From: Mycobacterium gordonae
GTDB lineage: Bacteria; Actinomycetota; Actinomycetes; Mycobacteriales; Mycobacteriaceae
Length of the DNA stretch: 64,000 bases
Reading direction: 5' to 3'
NCBI RefSeq assembly: GCF_017086405.1
Contig: NZ_CP070973.1
Span: forward strand, 4,124,739-4,188,738
Shown: positions 38,397-46,944 of the stretch, in pieces
How positions within the stretch are numbered: the stretch's first letter is position 1
Layout of the letters: each line of letters starts with the position of its first letter
The notes under the pieces: generated by a model
What the model was told of the DNA's origin: nothing
What the model saw: the letters and a program-made list of their open reading frames with translations, nothing else
Databases searched by the model: none
Made by a program: the position numbers and the translations under genes

Positions 38397-39185
38397 TCAG
38401 AACGCCGGCCAGGGAATGGGGCGATGCCTGTCGGGTCCGGGCATCACGGGCTCGGCCAGCAGCGCCTGCGTACGCCGGATCAGCGCCGCGATTTCGGCGC
38501 TGGTGATGTGGCCCCTGAGTTCGTCGGCCAACGGGCCGCGCAGCGCATCGGCCAGGGCTGCCACCGACTCCATGGTGGAGTCGTCGATCGGCTTGCCCGC
38601 CCAACCCCACAGCACGGTGCGCAGCTTGTCCTGGACGTGCAGGGTGACTCCGTGGTCGACCCCGTAGACGTTCCCGTCGAGGCCGAAGAGGATGTGGCCG
38701 CCCTTGCGGTCGGCGTTGTTGACCAGGATGTCGAACACCGCCATGCGACGCAGCCGACGGTCGTCGGCGTGCATCAGGACGACCTCGTCGCCGGCGTAGT
38801 CATACGCGCGCAGCACCGGCAGGTAGCCGGGCTGCGGCTTGCCGGTCGGGAACAGGTCGACCAGGTCGGGGCCGGGCCGCGGCTCGGAGTCGGCGGCGTC
38901 GCCGGGTTGCTGCACCCACAGCTGCAACATTCCCGGCCCCGCCGGACCATCGCGAATGATGGTGTACGGCACGATGTTCCAGTCCAGCTGGCGCGACACC
39001 AGATAGGCCGCGAGTTCGCGGCCCGCCAGCGTCCCGTCAGGGAAGTCCCACAACGGTTGCTCGCCGGAGACGGGCTTGTAGACGCAGTGCACGCATTGCG
39101 AATCCAGCGTTGCCTCACACAGGAAGGTGGCATTGCTCGCCGAACGGATCCGCCCCAGGACAGTCAGCTCGCCGTCGCGCAGCAT
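38397..39185 (-). CDS. SCO1664 family protein (PI3/4-kinase-like fold), Rv2133c-like
   Basis: 262 residues from the ATG at 39185. An ATG nine codons upstream overlaps the previous gene by 17 bp and would give 271. The sequence has the family hallmarks: VYKPVSGEQPLWDFPDGTLA, RELAAYLVS, VPYTIIRDGPAG, a VFDILVNNADRKGGHIL catalytic-loop-like segment (Asp-x-x-x-x-Asn) and VYGVDHGVTL (Asp of a DFG-like element). This resembles a HipA/PI4K-like kinase, but activity has not been established to my knowledge. It is the distal gene of the conserved Rv2133c-Rv2134c-Rv2135c cluster, which runs in the same direction with small gaps. Confidence 0.88.
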   Translation of the reverse strand: MLRDGELTVLGRIRSASNATFLCEATLDSQCVHCVYKPVSGEQPLWDFPDGTLAGRELAAYLVSRQLDWNIVPYTIIRDGPAGPGMLQLWVQQPGDAADSEPRPGPDLVDLFPTGKPQPGYLPVLRAYDYAGDEVVLMHADDRRLRRMAVFDILVNNADRKGGHILFGLDGNVYGVDHGVTLHVQDKLRTVLWGWAGKPIDDSTMESVAALADALRGPLADELRGHITSAEIAALIRRTQALLAEPVMPGPDRHRPIPWPAF

Positions 39186-39195
39186 CTCGTGTTGG

Positions 39196-39783
39196 TCATT
39201 CCTCGGCGTCATCGCTGGACCCGAAGAGCGCCTCGCGCCGGTAGCCGTTGGTGCGCGCGCAGATGTGGCCCTCGGGGTCCAGGGGTTCCTCGCACAGCGG
39301 GCACGGCGGGCGACCGGCCGAGATGACGCGGTTGGACCTGGTCGCGAACTGTCGTGCCGATTCCGGGGTGAGGAACACCCGTACCGCGTCGGGCCCTTCG
39401 TCGGTGTCGTCGAGCACGACGGAAGCGTCGAACTCCGCGTCGGTGACGGCCAGCAGTTCCACGACCACGGTCTGCGCCTCGGAATCCCAGCCCAGCCCCA
39501 TCGTCCCGACCCGGAATTCGGCGTCGACGGGCATGATCAGCGGGCTGAGGTCGTCGACCTCGGTGGGCTCCGGGGGCACCGGGGTGCCGAAGCGACGGTT
39601 GACTTCGAGAAGCAGCGCGCCGATGCGTTCGGCGAGAACCGCTACCTGCTGCTTCTCCAAGACGACCGAGACGACCCGGGCATCGTGCACGGCCTGGATG
39701 TAGAACGTGCGGTTTCCGGGCTGCCCGACGGTCCCGGCCACGAAGCGGTCGGGTGTGCGGAATACGTGGATTGCGCGGGCCAT
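39196..39783 (-). CDS. DUF3090 family protein, Rv2134c-like
   Basis: A 195-residue actinobacterial protein of unknown function. The N terminus (MARAIHVFRTPDRFVAGTVG) and the repeated beta-strand pattern match the family. Near the C terminus, CPLCEEPLDPEGHICAR gives a CxxC plus His/Cys pattern that could bind zinc. The ATG at 39783 gives the same length as the M. tuberculosis protein. Its stop GAATGA overlaps one possible start of the SCO1664-family gene. The trio phosphomutase, DUF3090 and SCO1664 is conserved in actinobacteria, which suggests one shared process. The biochemistry is unknown. Confidence 0.9.
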   Translation of the reverse strand: MARAIHVFRTPDRFVAGTVGQPGNRTFYIQAVHDARVVSVVLEKQQVAVLAERIGALLLEVNRRFGTPVPPEPTEVDDLSPLIMPVDAEFRVGTMGLGWDSEAQTVVVELLAVTDAEFDASVVLDDTDEGPDAVRVFLTPESARQFATRSNRVISAGRPPCPLCEEPLDPEGHICARTNGYRREALFGSSDDAEE

Positions 39784-39880
39784 GGCACTTCCAAAATACC
39801 GTGCGAGTGCCGCCGCCGTGCGCTTCGTCCGCCGGTCCGGGCGACGGCCGGGCGTGTCGGAGCGCTGAGCACGGGCTCGG

Positions 39881-40576
39881 CTAATTTGTCGAGCCGCCGA
39901 CGACCGCGTCGCCGGTCGGCGGCTCCTTGGTCTCGGCGGCGGGCGCGGCCCGCAGGCCCGCCGACAGCCGCGTACCGGTGTGGTTGACATGGAGCACGAA
40001 CGGCCGCAGCGCCGTGTAGCGGATGACGCTGACCGAGGCCGGGTCGGCGTTGACGCGCTGGAAGCTGTCCAGGTGCATGCCGTACGCATCGGCGATCAGT
40101 GACTTGATGACGTCGCCGTGGGTGCAGGCCACCCACAGCACGTCACCGCCGTACTGTTCGCTCAGCCGCCGGTCGTGTTCGCGAACGACCGCGACAGCGC
40201 GTGCCTGAACTTGTGCCAGGCCCTCACCACCGGGAAAGACCGCGGCGCTGGGGTGGGCCTGCACCACCCGCCACAAAGGCTCGTTGACCAGCTCGCCGAG
40301 CTTGCGGCCGGTCCACTCGCCGTAGTCGACCTCGGCGAGCTGGTCCTCGATCACAGGCGCGATGCACAGCGCGCGGGCCAGCGGTTCGACGGTGCGACGG
40401 CATCGCAACAGCGGCGAGGAGACCACCGCGCGGATGGGAAGGTCACCGATCCGATCGATCAGGCCGGCGGCCTGCTCGCGACCCTTGTCGTCGAGGTCGA
40501 CACCTTCGGAGCGGCCGGCCAATACTCCGGCGGTGTTCGACGTGGACCGGCCGTGGCGCAGCAGCAGGACGGTCAT
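39881..40576 (-). CDS. Histidine phosphatase superfamily protein (MSMEG_4193-type putative phosphomutase), Rv2135c-like
   Basis: A 231-residue phosphoglycerate-mutase-like protein. The phospho-accepting His is in LLLRHGRST (His8). Supporting residues are SSPLLRCRRT (the second Arg), Glu in AEVDYGEWTG, and the second catalytic His in ACTHGDVIKSL. All four active-site elements are present, so phosphatase activity is likely; true mutase activity is doubtful. About 45 residues at the C terminus are Ala/Pro/Thr-rich and disordered. The ATG start overlaps the uppP stop (ATGA), so translation is coupled to undecaprenyl-pyrophosphate phosphatase. A 97-bp gap separates it from the DUF3090 gene. Confidence 0.9.
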   Translation of the reverse strand: MTVLLLRHGRSTSNTAGVLAGRSEGVDLDDKGREQAAGLIDRIGDLPIRAVVSSPLLRCRRTVEPLARALCIAPVIEDQLAEVDYGEWTGRKLGELVNEPLWRVVQAHPSAAVFPGGEGLAQVQARAVAVVREHDRRLSEQYGGDVLWVACTHGDVIKSLIADAYGMHLDSFQRVNADPASVSVIRYTALRPFVLHVNHTGTRLSAGLRAAPAAETKEPPTGDAVVGGSTN

Positions 40577-41421
40577 GTGGCGGCCAACGTCCCGGTCGCC
40601 AGCAGAATCAGAACGGCACCACCGGCGATCACGCGGTAACCGACAAACCAGAACATGTTGTGGCGCACCAGAAAACGCAGAAACCAGGTCACCGCCGCCA
40701 GGCCGATGACGAACGCGATCAGGATGGACACCAGCAGTTGCGGACCGGTGGCGCTCATCCCTTCGGTGACCGGCTTGAACGCGTCGGGCAGGGAGAACAA
40801 CCCCGACGCGAACACCGCCGGGATCGCCAGCAGGAAACCAAAGCGAGCGGCCAGTTCGCGTTCCAACCCGAGGAACAGGCCCGCGCTAATGGTCGAGCCC
40901 GAGCGCGACACCCCGGGCACCAGCGCCAGGCACTGGGCGGAGCCGACGACGATCGCGTCTCGCCAGTTCAGCTGCTCGATGTCCCGATTGCGACGGCCGA
41001 TGTACTCGGCGAGCGCGATCACCGCGGAGAACACCACCATCGCGGTGGCCACCACCCACAGGTTGCGCACCTCGGAGCGGATGACCTCTTTGAAGAGCAG
41101 CCCGAGCACACAGATCGGAATGGTGCCGATGATCACATACCAGCCCAGCCGGTAGTCGGCGTTGCGGTGCGACTTGACGAACAACCCGTTGAACCAGGCG
41201 CGCAGGATGCGCACGATGTCGCGTGCGAAGTAGACGAGTACCGCGGCCTCGGTGCCCAACTGGCTCACCGCGGTGAACGACGCGCCGGCGTCGGCGCTGA
41301 AGAACAGCCGCGACACGATGGCCAGGTGCCCAGAGGAGGAAACCGGCAGAAACTCGGTCAGACCCTGCACCACGGACAGAACAATGACTTGCCCCCAGGA
41401 CATCGGTGCTACCGCAGACAC
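40573..41421 (-). CDS. uppP: Undecaprenyl-diphosphatase UppP (BacA)
   Basis: A 282-residue polytopic membrane enzyme that dephosphorylates undecaprenyl/decaprenyl pyrophosphate, recycling the lipid carrier for peptidoglycan and arabinogalactan. It has about eight membrane spans. The two family motifs are intact: QGLTEFLPVSSSGHL near the N terminus and PGVSRSGSTIS in the middle. The start is ambiguous: the GTG at 41421 (VSAVAPMSW) is chosen, and the ATG six codons on (41403) is possible. It is orthologous to Rv2136c. Its stop overlaps the phosphomutase start by 4 bp. Overexpression of the family gives bacitracin resistance in other bacteria. Confidence 0.96.
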   Translation of the reverse strand: MSAVAPMSWGQVIVLSVVQGLTEFLPVSSSGHLAIVSRLFFSADAGASFTAVSQLGTEAAVLVYFARDIVRILRAWFNGLFVKSHRNADYRLGWYVIIGTIPICVLGLLFKEVIRSEVRNLWVVATAMVVFSAVIALAEYIGRRNRDIEQLNWRDAIVVGSAQCLALVPGVSRSGSTISAGLFLGLERELAARFGFLLAIPAVFASGLFSLPDAFKPVTEGMSATGPQLLVSILIAFVIGLAAVTWFLRFLVRHNMFWFVGYRVIAGGAVLILLATGTLAAT

Positions 41422-41471
41422 GACGACGACCGTACCCGGTGTGGCCGCCACCCGGCCGCGGTGCGGTCGCG

Positions 41472-41774
41472 CTAACGCGCGACTGGCACCGCGCGAGCCA
41501 CCGAGTCGCGCACCGCGGCAGCTAAGCTGCGCTCATCGGTGAGGTCGATGTCCAGCACGCTGCGCACGGCGCGAGCGACAACGTCTTCAGCCTGCGGAAC
41601 CGGTGCAACCAAACCCGCCCGGTAAATTTCTACAACGAGTGAGCGGTGTTCGATGTGAAAGGAAAAACTGCGCCCATCTCCGACTTGTCCATAACCACTG
41701 GCGAAAATGCCAGGCGTTATGTCCTCGACCGCAAACTCTTGGTCTGCGGTATGCCGGTCAGCGGTGACGGTCAT
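41472..41774 (-). CDS. Small conserved hypothetical protein, Rv2137c-like
   Basis: About 100 residues from the ATG at 41774 (MTVTADRHTADQEFAVEDIT). There is one potential beta-rich domain (FASGYGQVGDGRSFSFHIEHRSLVVEIYRAG) followed by a helix rich in Ala/Val/Arg. No signal peptide, no membrane segment and no catalytic motif. The position, 50 bp upstream of uppP on the same strand, matches Rv2137c, whose product is longer by recall (about 137 residues). The function is unknown. Confidence 0.72.
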   Translation of the reverse strand: MTVTADRHTADQEFAVEDITPGIFASGYGQVGDGRSFSFHIEHRSLVVEIYRAGLVAPVPQAEDVVARAVRSVLDIDLTDERSLAAAVRDSVARAVPVAR

Positions 41775-41884
41775 GCGGTGAGAATACCTCCGCTGCACCG
41801 TTTTATACGTCGAACATGGCGAGATTGAGCGCGATGACGTTCCTTAGAATTTGACGTGCTGGCGGAAACTATGGGAGATTCGGA

Positions 41885-42919
41885 TTGCTCACGGCGAAGT
41901 GGAACGGTCTTCATCAGGCATTTGTTGCCATCTTTAGTTTGCTGACTCTGATTGCGCCGGTCTCCGGGTGTTCAACGAACCCGCTCAGTTCGGCGCCGCC
42001 CACGATCGAACCCGCCCGGCCGGCCGTCTCTCCACCGGCCCGGAATCCCGCGGGGGCGGTGCGACCCCTGGGCGGGCGCCCACAAAGCGCACTGTTCGAC
42101 GCCGGCTCCCGGCAGCTGGTGGTCCTCTCCCCTGCCGATGACACCGCAGGACCGGCGAGCATCGCGGTACTCGGCACGCAGGGCGCTGCGCGCGTGATCA
42201 GCCTGCCGGGTCCGGCCACCGCCCTGACCGGCGACGGGCAGGGCACGGTCTATCTCTCGGGACGCGACGGCTACGCCACAGTCAATCTGGGCACCGGCCA
42301 GAGCATCGCGACAACGGTCGACGGTGGTCACGAATTCACCGCCATCGCGCGCCGCGCCGACGGCAGGCTGGTATTGGGCAGCGCAGACGGTGCGGTGTAT
42401 TCACTGGCCGCCGACGGCACGGTCGCCAACCGCAACAAGATCTTTGCGCGCGTGGATGCCCTTGTCACCCAAGGCAATACGACAGTGGTGCTGGATCGCG
42501 GCCAGACATCGGTGACCACAATCGGACCCGACGGCCGGGCCGCGCAGTCGCTACGGGCCGGCGAAGGCGCCACCACGTTGGCCGCCGACCCGCAGGGGCG
42601 GGTGCTCGTCGCCGACACCCGCGGGGGCCAACTGCTGGTGTACGGGGTGGACCCGTTGATCTTGCGACAAGCGTTCCCGGTGCGGCAGGCCCCGTACGGT
42701 CTGGTCGGGTCACGAGACCTGGCCTGGGTGTCCCAGACAGCGTCCAACACCGTCATTGGTTACGATCTGAGCACCGGCATACCCGTGGAAAAGGTGCGTT
42801 ACCCAACCGTGCAGCAACCGAACTCGCTGGCCTTCGACGAGGCGTCGGACACCTTGTACGTGGTGTCGGGGTCGGGCGCCGGGGTGCAGATCATCGAGCA
42901 TGCGGGGCGCAGGCCGTGA
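41885..42919 (+). CDS. lppL: Lipoprotein LppL, beta-propeller-like
   Basis: A 344-residue predicted lipoprotein starting at a TTG (41885) after GGGAGATTCGGA. The signal peptide has a hydrophobic core (FVAIFSLLTLIAPVSGC) and lipobox VSGC at about residue 29. A Pro/Ala-rich linker (about 30-60) leads into repeated strands with the cadence seen in YVTN/NHL propellers (SIAVLGTQGAARVIS, VYLSGRDGYATVNLGTG, VLVADTRGGQLLVYGV, TLYVVSGSGAGVQI). It is orthologous to Rv2138. The outward-facing propeller may bind a wall or protein ligand. The stop overlaps the GTG of the DUF5703 gene (GTGA), followed closely by pyrD. Confidence 0.9.
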   Translation: MLTAKWNGLHQAFVAIFSLLTLIAPVSGCSTNPLSSAPPTIEPARPAVSPPARNPAGAVRPLGGRPQSALFDAGSRQLVVLSPADDTAGPASIAVLGTQGAARVISLPGPATALTGDGQGTVYLSGRDGYATVNLGTGQSIATTVDGGHEFTAIARRADGRLVLGSADGAVYSLAADGTVANRNKIFARVDALVTQGNTTVVLDRGQTSVTTIGPDGRAAQSLRAGEGATTLAADPQGRVLVADTRGGQLLVYGVDPLILRQAFPVRQAPYGLVGSRDLAWVSQTASNTVIGYDLSTGIPVEKVRYPTVQQPNSLAFDEASDTLYVVSGSGAGVQIIEHAGRRP

Positions 42920-43179
42920 ACTCCGGGCCCGCGCCGCGCTGGAGCCGGCTACCAGCCGGGTGGGAAGCCGACATGTCCGACGACTACGAGTGGGTGCCGC
43001 TGCGGCTGCCGCCCGACGTGACGCGGGTCAGTGCGTCCACCCGTCTTTCCATCGAGGCCGAGTACCGCGGCTGGGAGTTGACCAGGGTGCGCCTCTACAC
43101 CGACGGGAGCAGACGGGTGTTGTTGCGTCGCAAGAAGAGTCGCATGGAGAACCGATTGCCCGAACAGCCGGAATCGTGA
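42916..43179 (+). CDS. DUF5703 family protein
   Basis: An 87-residue protein beginning at the GTG that overlaps the lppL stop. A second possible start is the ATG at 42973 (MSDDYEWVPLRLP). The core YEWVPLRLPPDVTRVSAS... through GWELTRVRLYTDGSRRVLLRRK is basic and beta-rich, as in the small actinobacterial proteins encoded just before pyrD. There is no known activity. The stop overlaps a GTG in frame with pyrD, so lppL, this gene and pyrD are one coupled operon. Confidence 0.82.
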   Translation: MNSGPAPRWSRLPAGWEADMSDDYEWVPLRLPPDVTRVSASTRLSIEAEYRGWELTRVRLYTDGSRRVLLRRKKSRMENRLPEQPES

Positions 43180-43184
43180 CATCG

Positions 43185-44270
43185 ATGTATGGGTTGCTGC
43201 GCAGTCTGCTGTTCACGGTTCCGGCCGAACGCGCCCACACCCTGGTGTTTGCGGGATTGCGCGGCGCCACGGCGGCAGCGCCGGTGCGCCGGCGTTTGGG
43301 CCGGTGGCTGGGGCCGACCGACCCGGTGCTGGCCAGCACGGTGTTCGGGGTGAACTTTCCCGGACCGCTAGGTTTGGCCGCCGGGTTCGACAAAGACGGA
43401 ACGGGGCTGTCAGTCTGGGGCGCAATGGGTTTCGGATACGCCGAGATCGGCACCGTCACCGCGCACGCCCAGCCGGGAAACCCAACACCGCGGCTGTTCC
43501 GATTGTCGGAGGATCGGGCGCTGCTCAATCGCATGGGCTTCAACAATCACGGTGCCGGCGCGCTGGCGGCACGGCTGGCCATGCATGTCCCCGATATCCC
43601 GCTGGGCGTGAATATCGGCAAGACCAAGATGGCTCCGCCCAGCCAGGCTGTTGACGATTACCGTTGGAGCGCAAGACTATTGGCACCCCTGGCGTCGTAT
43701 CTGGTGGTGAACGTCAGCTCACCAAACACCCCGGGACTGCGCGACCTGCAGGCCGTCGAGTCGCTGCGGCCGATCCTGGCGGCGGTGCTCGCCGAAGCGT
43801 CGAGCACCCCGGTGCTGGTCAAGATCGCCCCGGACCTGTCCGATTCGGACGTCGACGAGATCGCCGACCTTGCCGTGGAGCTGGGCCTGGCCGGCATCGT
43901 GGCGACCAACACCACGGTCTCGCGCGACGGCTTGCGCACCCCAGGCGTGGCAGCGCTGGGCGCCGGCGGCATCTCCGGGCCGCCGGTAGCGCGCCGTGCG
44001 GTGCAGATTCTGCGCAGGCTGTATGACCGGGTCGGCGATCGACTGGTACTGATCAGCGTGGGCGGCATCGAAACCGCCGACGACGCGTGGGAGCGGATCA
44101 CCGCGGGCGCCTCGCTACTGCAGGGCTACACCGGGTTCATCTACGGCGGAGGCCTGTGGGCCAAGGAGATTCACGACGGCATCGCCCGCCGGTTGCACGA
44201 GGGTGGGTTCGCATCGCTGAGCCAGGCCGTCGGGTCGGCGGTGGGCGACCGGGAGACGCCGCCGGGTTAG
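43185..44270 (+). CDS. pyrD: Dihydroorotate dehydrogenase (quinone), class 2 PyrD
   Basis: A 361-residue FMN flavoprotein that oxidises dihydroorotate to orotate with quinone as acceptor, at the inner face of the membrane. The N-terminal helices (LLRSLLFTVPAERAHTLVF) form the membrane and quinone tunnel typical of class 2. The barrel shows LGLAAGFDKDGTGL, NRMGFNNHGA, VNVSSPNTPGLRDLQ (catalytic Ser region), KIAPDLSD, ATNTTVSRDGL and GGIETADDAWERI for FMN phosphate. The ATG at 43185 is chosen; a GTG at 43176, overlapping the previous stop, is the alternative. It is orthologous to Rv2139 and convergent with the PE_PGRS gene. Confidence 0.97.
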   Translation: MYGLLRSLLFTVPAERAHTLVFAGLRGATAAAPVRRRLGRWLGPTDPVLASTVFGVNFPGPLGLAAGFDKDGTGLSVWGAMGFGYAEIGTVTAHAQPGNPTPRLFRLSEDRALLNRMGFNNHGAGALAARLAMHVPDIPLGVNIGKTKMAPPSQAVDDYRWSARLLAPLASYLVVNVSSPNTPGLRDLQAVESLRPILAAVLAEASSTPVLVKIAPDLSDSDVDEIADLAVELGLAGIVATNTTVSRDGLRTPGVAALGAGGISGPPVARRAVQILRRLYDRVGDRLVLISVGGIETADDAWERITAGASLLQGYTGFIYGGGLWAKEIHDGIARRLHEGGFASLSQAVGSAVGDRETPPG

Positions 44271-44284
44271 GCCGGGCCTCGCCA

Positions 44285-44944
44285 CTACGCGATCGACGTC
44301 GCTCGATCGCCACCAATTCCACCGGCGCCGGCCGCGCCGCCCGAACCGCCGGAGCCGCCGGTGCTGCCGACCGGCGGGTCGGCGGGGTTGCCTTCGCCAC
44401 CGCGGCCGCCGACCTGGCCGGAACTCTTCCCACCGCCACCGTCTCCGCCGGTCGCCGCCCCAGCCCCCGCCGCCGCCGGTCCCGCCGATGTTGCCTCCGG
44501 CACCGCGATTGGTGGGGATGCCGTTGCCGTTACCGCCGTTGCCGTTAACGCCGTTGCCCCCACGGCCGCCCTCACCGCCGCCCTCGCCAATCCACCGCTG
44601 CCGGCTGCGCCGTCGCCGGTCCCCGCCCCGCCGGCACCTCCGGCGCCGGCCGTACCCTCAGTCCGCCGTTGCCGCCGTGCCCCATACGCTCGGGCGCTGG
44701 CATCGAGCGTGCGCACCAACTCGTCCTGATACGCCATCAGTCGAGAGCTCACCAGTTGACGGGCATGGCCATGGTCGGCGAAGAATGCGGCCACCGCTGT
44801 CGAGACTTCATCGGTGCCCGCGGCCAACACCGACATCGTCGGGACCGCGCCTGCCTCGTGTGCCGAGCGTGGGGACCAGCCGATACCGACGACATCGGCT
44901 GCTGCCGCTGACAAAGCTGCTGTGTTGGCCGACATGAACGACAT
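44285..44944 (-). CDS. PE_PGRS family protein with internally frame-shifted glycine-rich region
   Basis: About 219 residues from the ATG at 44944. Residues 1-95 form a PE domain: MSFMSANTAALSAAAADVVG, then ADEVSTAVAAFFADHGHARQ and a helix ending ARAYGA. A short PGRS segment follows (GAGGAGGAGTGDG). Then about 55 residues are Ala/Thr/Val/Pro-rich with hardly any Gly-Gly repeats, before GGDGGGGKSSGQVGG resumes. The odd stretch, read in another minus-strand frame, gives Gly-Gly-Asn/Gly-rich PGRS text (GGNGVNGNGGNGNG). This suggests two compensating indels. The PE domain targets ESX-5 secretion. It is divergent from a PPE gene. Confidence 0.8.
   Translation of the reverse strand: MSFMSANTAALSAAAADVVGIGWSPRSAHEAGAVPTMSVLAAGTDEVSTAVAAFFADHGHARQLVSSRLMAYQDELVRTLDASARAYGARRQRRTEGTAGAGGAGGAGTGDGAAGSGGLARAAVRAAVGATALTATAVTATASPPIAVPEATSAGPAAAGAGAATGGDGGGGKSSGQVGGRGGEGNPADPPVGSTGGSGGSGGAAGAGGIGGDRATSIA
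44289..44310. terminator. Inverted repeat at the convergent pyrD/PE_PGRS ends
   Basis: GCGATCGA (44289-44296) and TCGATCGC (44303-44310) pair perfectly around CGTCGC. The hairpin lies in the last codons of the PE_PGRS gene, 18 bp past the pyrD stop. There is no T-tract, as is common for mycobacterial terminator candidates, so a role in ending pyrD transcription is only possible. Confidence 0.3.
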
Positions 44945-45381
44945 CGCTTGGATCCGTCGCGGTAATGGGATTGCCTGGCAGGGCCACAGCTCAGCTACGG
45001 CTTTCGCGTGACTACCGCCGCTCCGACTTCGGGCAGCGGGTGGATTCGGCGGATGAATTTTCTTCCCCCCCTTGGGGGAGGATGACACGGCATTTCAATT
45101 CCGCGACCACCCCCTCGGATGGACGACCGAGTCCGAAAGTTATTGCTTTAAAGTCGCTTTCGCATCAGGGAAGCAACTTGATAGACGAGCGCGCGGTGGG
45201 GCGGCCGATATCGAAACCTCGACGCGAGCCGTTTGCGGATAACCCGCAACTCCCTTCCAATGTCGGTGAATCCCGGTCGGCGTAGCTAACTCATCGCAGG
45301 GCGGGACGACCTACCCCGCAGCCATCTGACTGCACGGCCCTGATGCGGCGCGGACCAGCTGTTTCGGCTTAGGGAGATGTG
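44945..45381. promoter_or_regulatory. Divergent spacer between the PE_PGRS and PPE genes
   Basis: 437 bp without a convincing gene. It holds a C7-TT-G5 stem-like element at about 45065-45078 (CCCCCCCTTGGGGG), a relatively AT-rich part around 45136-45185 (GTTATTGCTTTAAAGTCGC, then GGGAAGCAACTTGAT), and the PPE ribosome-binding site AGGGAG at 45371-45376. Promoters for both genes must lie here; none could be fixed by eye. Confidence 0.45.
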
Positions 45382-46944
45382 ATGGACTTGGCCAGGTTTC
45401 CGCCCGAGCACAATTCCTGGCGGATGTTTGCCGGCCCCGGACCCAGCCCTATCCTTAACGCCGCGGCCGCCTGGCAGACTCTTGGCGCTGAATTGCGTTC
45501 CTGCGCAGCGGCAATGCCCATGCTGACCGCCTGCCTGGCCGGCTCGTCCTGGCAGGGTGCAGCGGCGGCTGCGATGCAGGACGCTGTGACGCCCTATGTG
45601 GGCTGGCTGAGCAGGGCGGCGGTACACGCCGATCAAGCCGCCAGTCAAGCACGACTGGCAGCCGGCGCTTTCGAAGCAGCACAAGCAGCGACCGTGCACC
45701 CGGAGATCATCTCGACCAACCGCGCCGCACTGATCCGACTCGTGACCTCGAACCTTCTTGGGCTCGATGCACCGGCTATCGCCGCCACCGAAGCCGAATA
45801 CGAACGGATGTGGGCGCAGGATGTGTCCGCACTATTCGCCTATCACGCCGAGGCTTCGACAATCGCCTCGGCGCTGACTCCCCTGTCGCCACCACATCTC
45901 GGACCTGCCGCGGCAACCGATCGGGGCGTTACCAACCTCGGCTTCGCGAACCTGGGCCAGGGCAACATCGGTCGGGCAAATATCGGCAACTTCAACATCG
46001 GATCGGCGAACATCGGTAGCGCCAACCTCGGCAGCGCAAACATCGGCGACGCAAACCGCGGCTTGGCAAGCATTGGCACCGACAACGGCGGCCTGGCCGG
46101 TCTGGGCGACCGCAATATCGGCCCGGCAAACCTCGGCAGCGGAAACCGAGGCTGCTGGAACGTCGGCAATGCCAACCTCGGCATCGCCAACTCCGGCGAC
46201 ACCAACGTCGGGATCGCCAACACCGGCACCGGCAACATCGGCGTCGGCCTGACCGGCAACGGCGAAATCGGTTTCGGAGCGTCGAATTCCGGTAACGCCG
46301 ACCTCGGCTTACTGAACTCGGGCACCGGCAACATCGGCCTGTTCAACTCCGGCACGGGAAACGTCGGCATCGGAAACTCCGGCACCGGCAACTGGGGCGT
46401 CGCGAATCCGGGCAGCACCAACACCGGAATCGGGAACACCGGCAACTACAACACAGGCTTCTTCAACGCCGGCAGCACCAATACCGGAATCGCCAACACC
46501 GGCAACTACAACTGCGGCTTCGTCAACGCGGGCAGCACCAACACCGGTAGTTACAACGCAGGCAGCGTCAATACCGGCGGGCTGAATGCGGGCAGTTACA
46601 ACACTGGCTACTACAACACGGGGAGTGTCAACACCGGCGCCTTCATCCGGCGCAACTACAGCAACGGCCTTTTCGTCACCGGCAACAACCAGGGCCAGAT
46701 CAGCGCCCACGTCGCCATCGATATTCCGACCGTTCCCATCGACATTGCATCGACTAATCCGGTCAACCAAACCCTGGTGGTGGGTGGCCAGTTGTGGACC
46801 ATTCCCGGCTACACCTATCCGAAGACGTATTTCCTCGACGGCGCCTTCTACCTAGGGCCGGTCCCCGCCCACCCGCCGACGGGCGCGGACGGGCGCGGAC
46901 GGGCGCCTCCTCATTGTTGCTGCCCGGACCGCCCGCGGCGATGA
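45382..46944 (+). CDS. PPE-MPTR family protein
   Basis: A 520-residue PPE protein. The ATG at 45382, 5 bp after AGGGAG, is chosen over the GTG at 45379. The N-terminal PPE domain (about 1-180) has the Pro-Pro-Glu motif at 7-9 (ARFPPEHNSW), a WxG-like SSWQGAAAAAM turn, and helices for pairing with a PE partner. From about 185 to 430 come dozens of pentapeptides of NxGxx type (NIGSANIGSANLG), the MPTR repeat that likely forms a beta-solenoid. A short unique part follows (AIDIPTVPIDIAS, WTIPGYTYPKTYFLDG). The last 30 residues are Pro/Arg/Cys-rich and coded by a 10-bp repeat tract, and the gene overlaps the convergent hydrolase gene by 34 bp. The natural C terminus may have been lost. Confidence 0.9.
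   Translation: MDLARFPPEHNSWRMFAGPGPSPILNAAAAWQTLGAELRSCAAAMPMLTACLAGSSWQGAAAAAMQDAVTPYVGWLSRAAVHADQAASQARLAAGAFEAAQAATVHPEIISTNRAALIRLVTSNLLGLDAPAIAATEAEYERMWAQDVSALFAYHAEASTIASALTPLSPPHLGPAAATDRGVTNLGFANLGQGNIGRANIGNFNIGSANIGSANLGSANIGDANRGLASIGTDNGGLAGLGDRNIGPANLGSGNRGCWNVGNANLGIANSGDTNVGIANTGTGNIGVGLTGNGEIGFGASNSGNADLGLLNSGTGNIGLFNSGTGNVGIGNSGTGNWGVANPGSTNTGIGNTGNYNTGFFNAGSTNTGIANTGNYNCGFVNAGSTNTGSYNAGSVNTGGLNAGSYNTGYYNTGSVNTGAFIRRNYSNGLFVTGNNQGQISAHVAIDIPTVPIDIASTNPVNQTLVVGGQLWTIPGYTYPKTYFLDGAFYLGPVPAHPPTGADGRGRAPPHCCCPDRPRR
46879..46906. repeat. Nearly three tandem copies of a 10-bp GC-rich unit in the PPE 3' end
   Basis: GGGCGCGGAC is repeated at 46881-46890 and 46891-46900, followed by GGGCGC and preceded by AC, so about 2.8 units are present. 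Because 10 is not a multiple of three, a change in copy number shifts the reading frame of the PPE tail, making this a possible slippage site. Confidence 0.8.
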
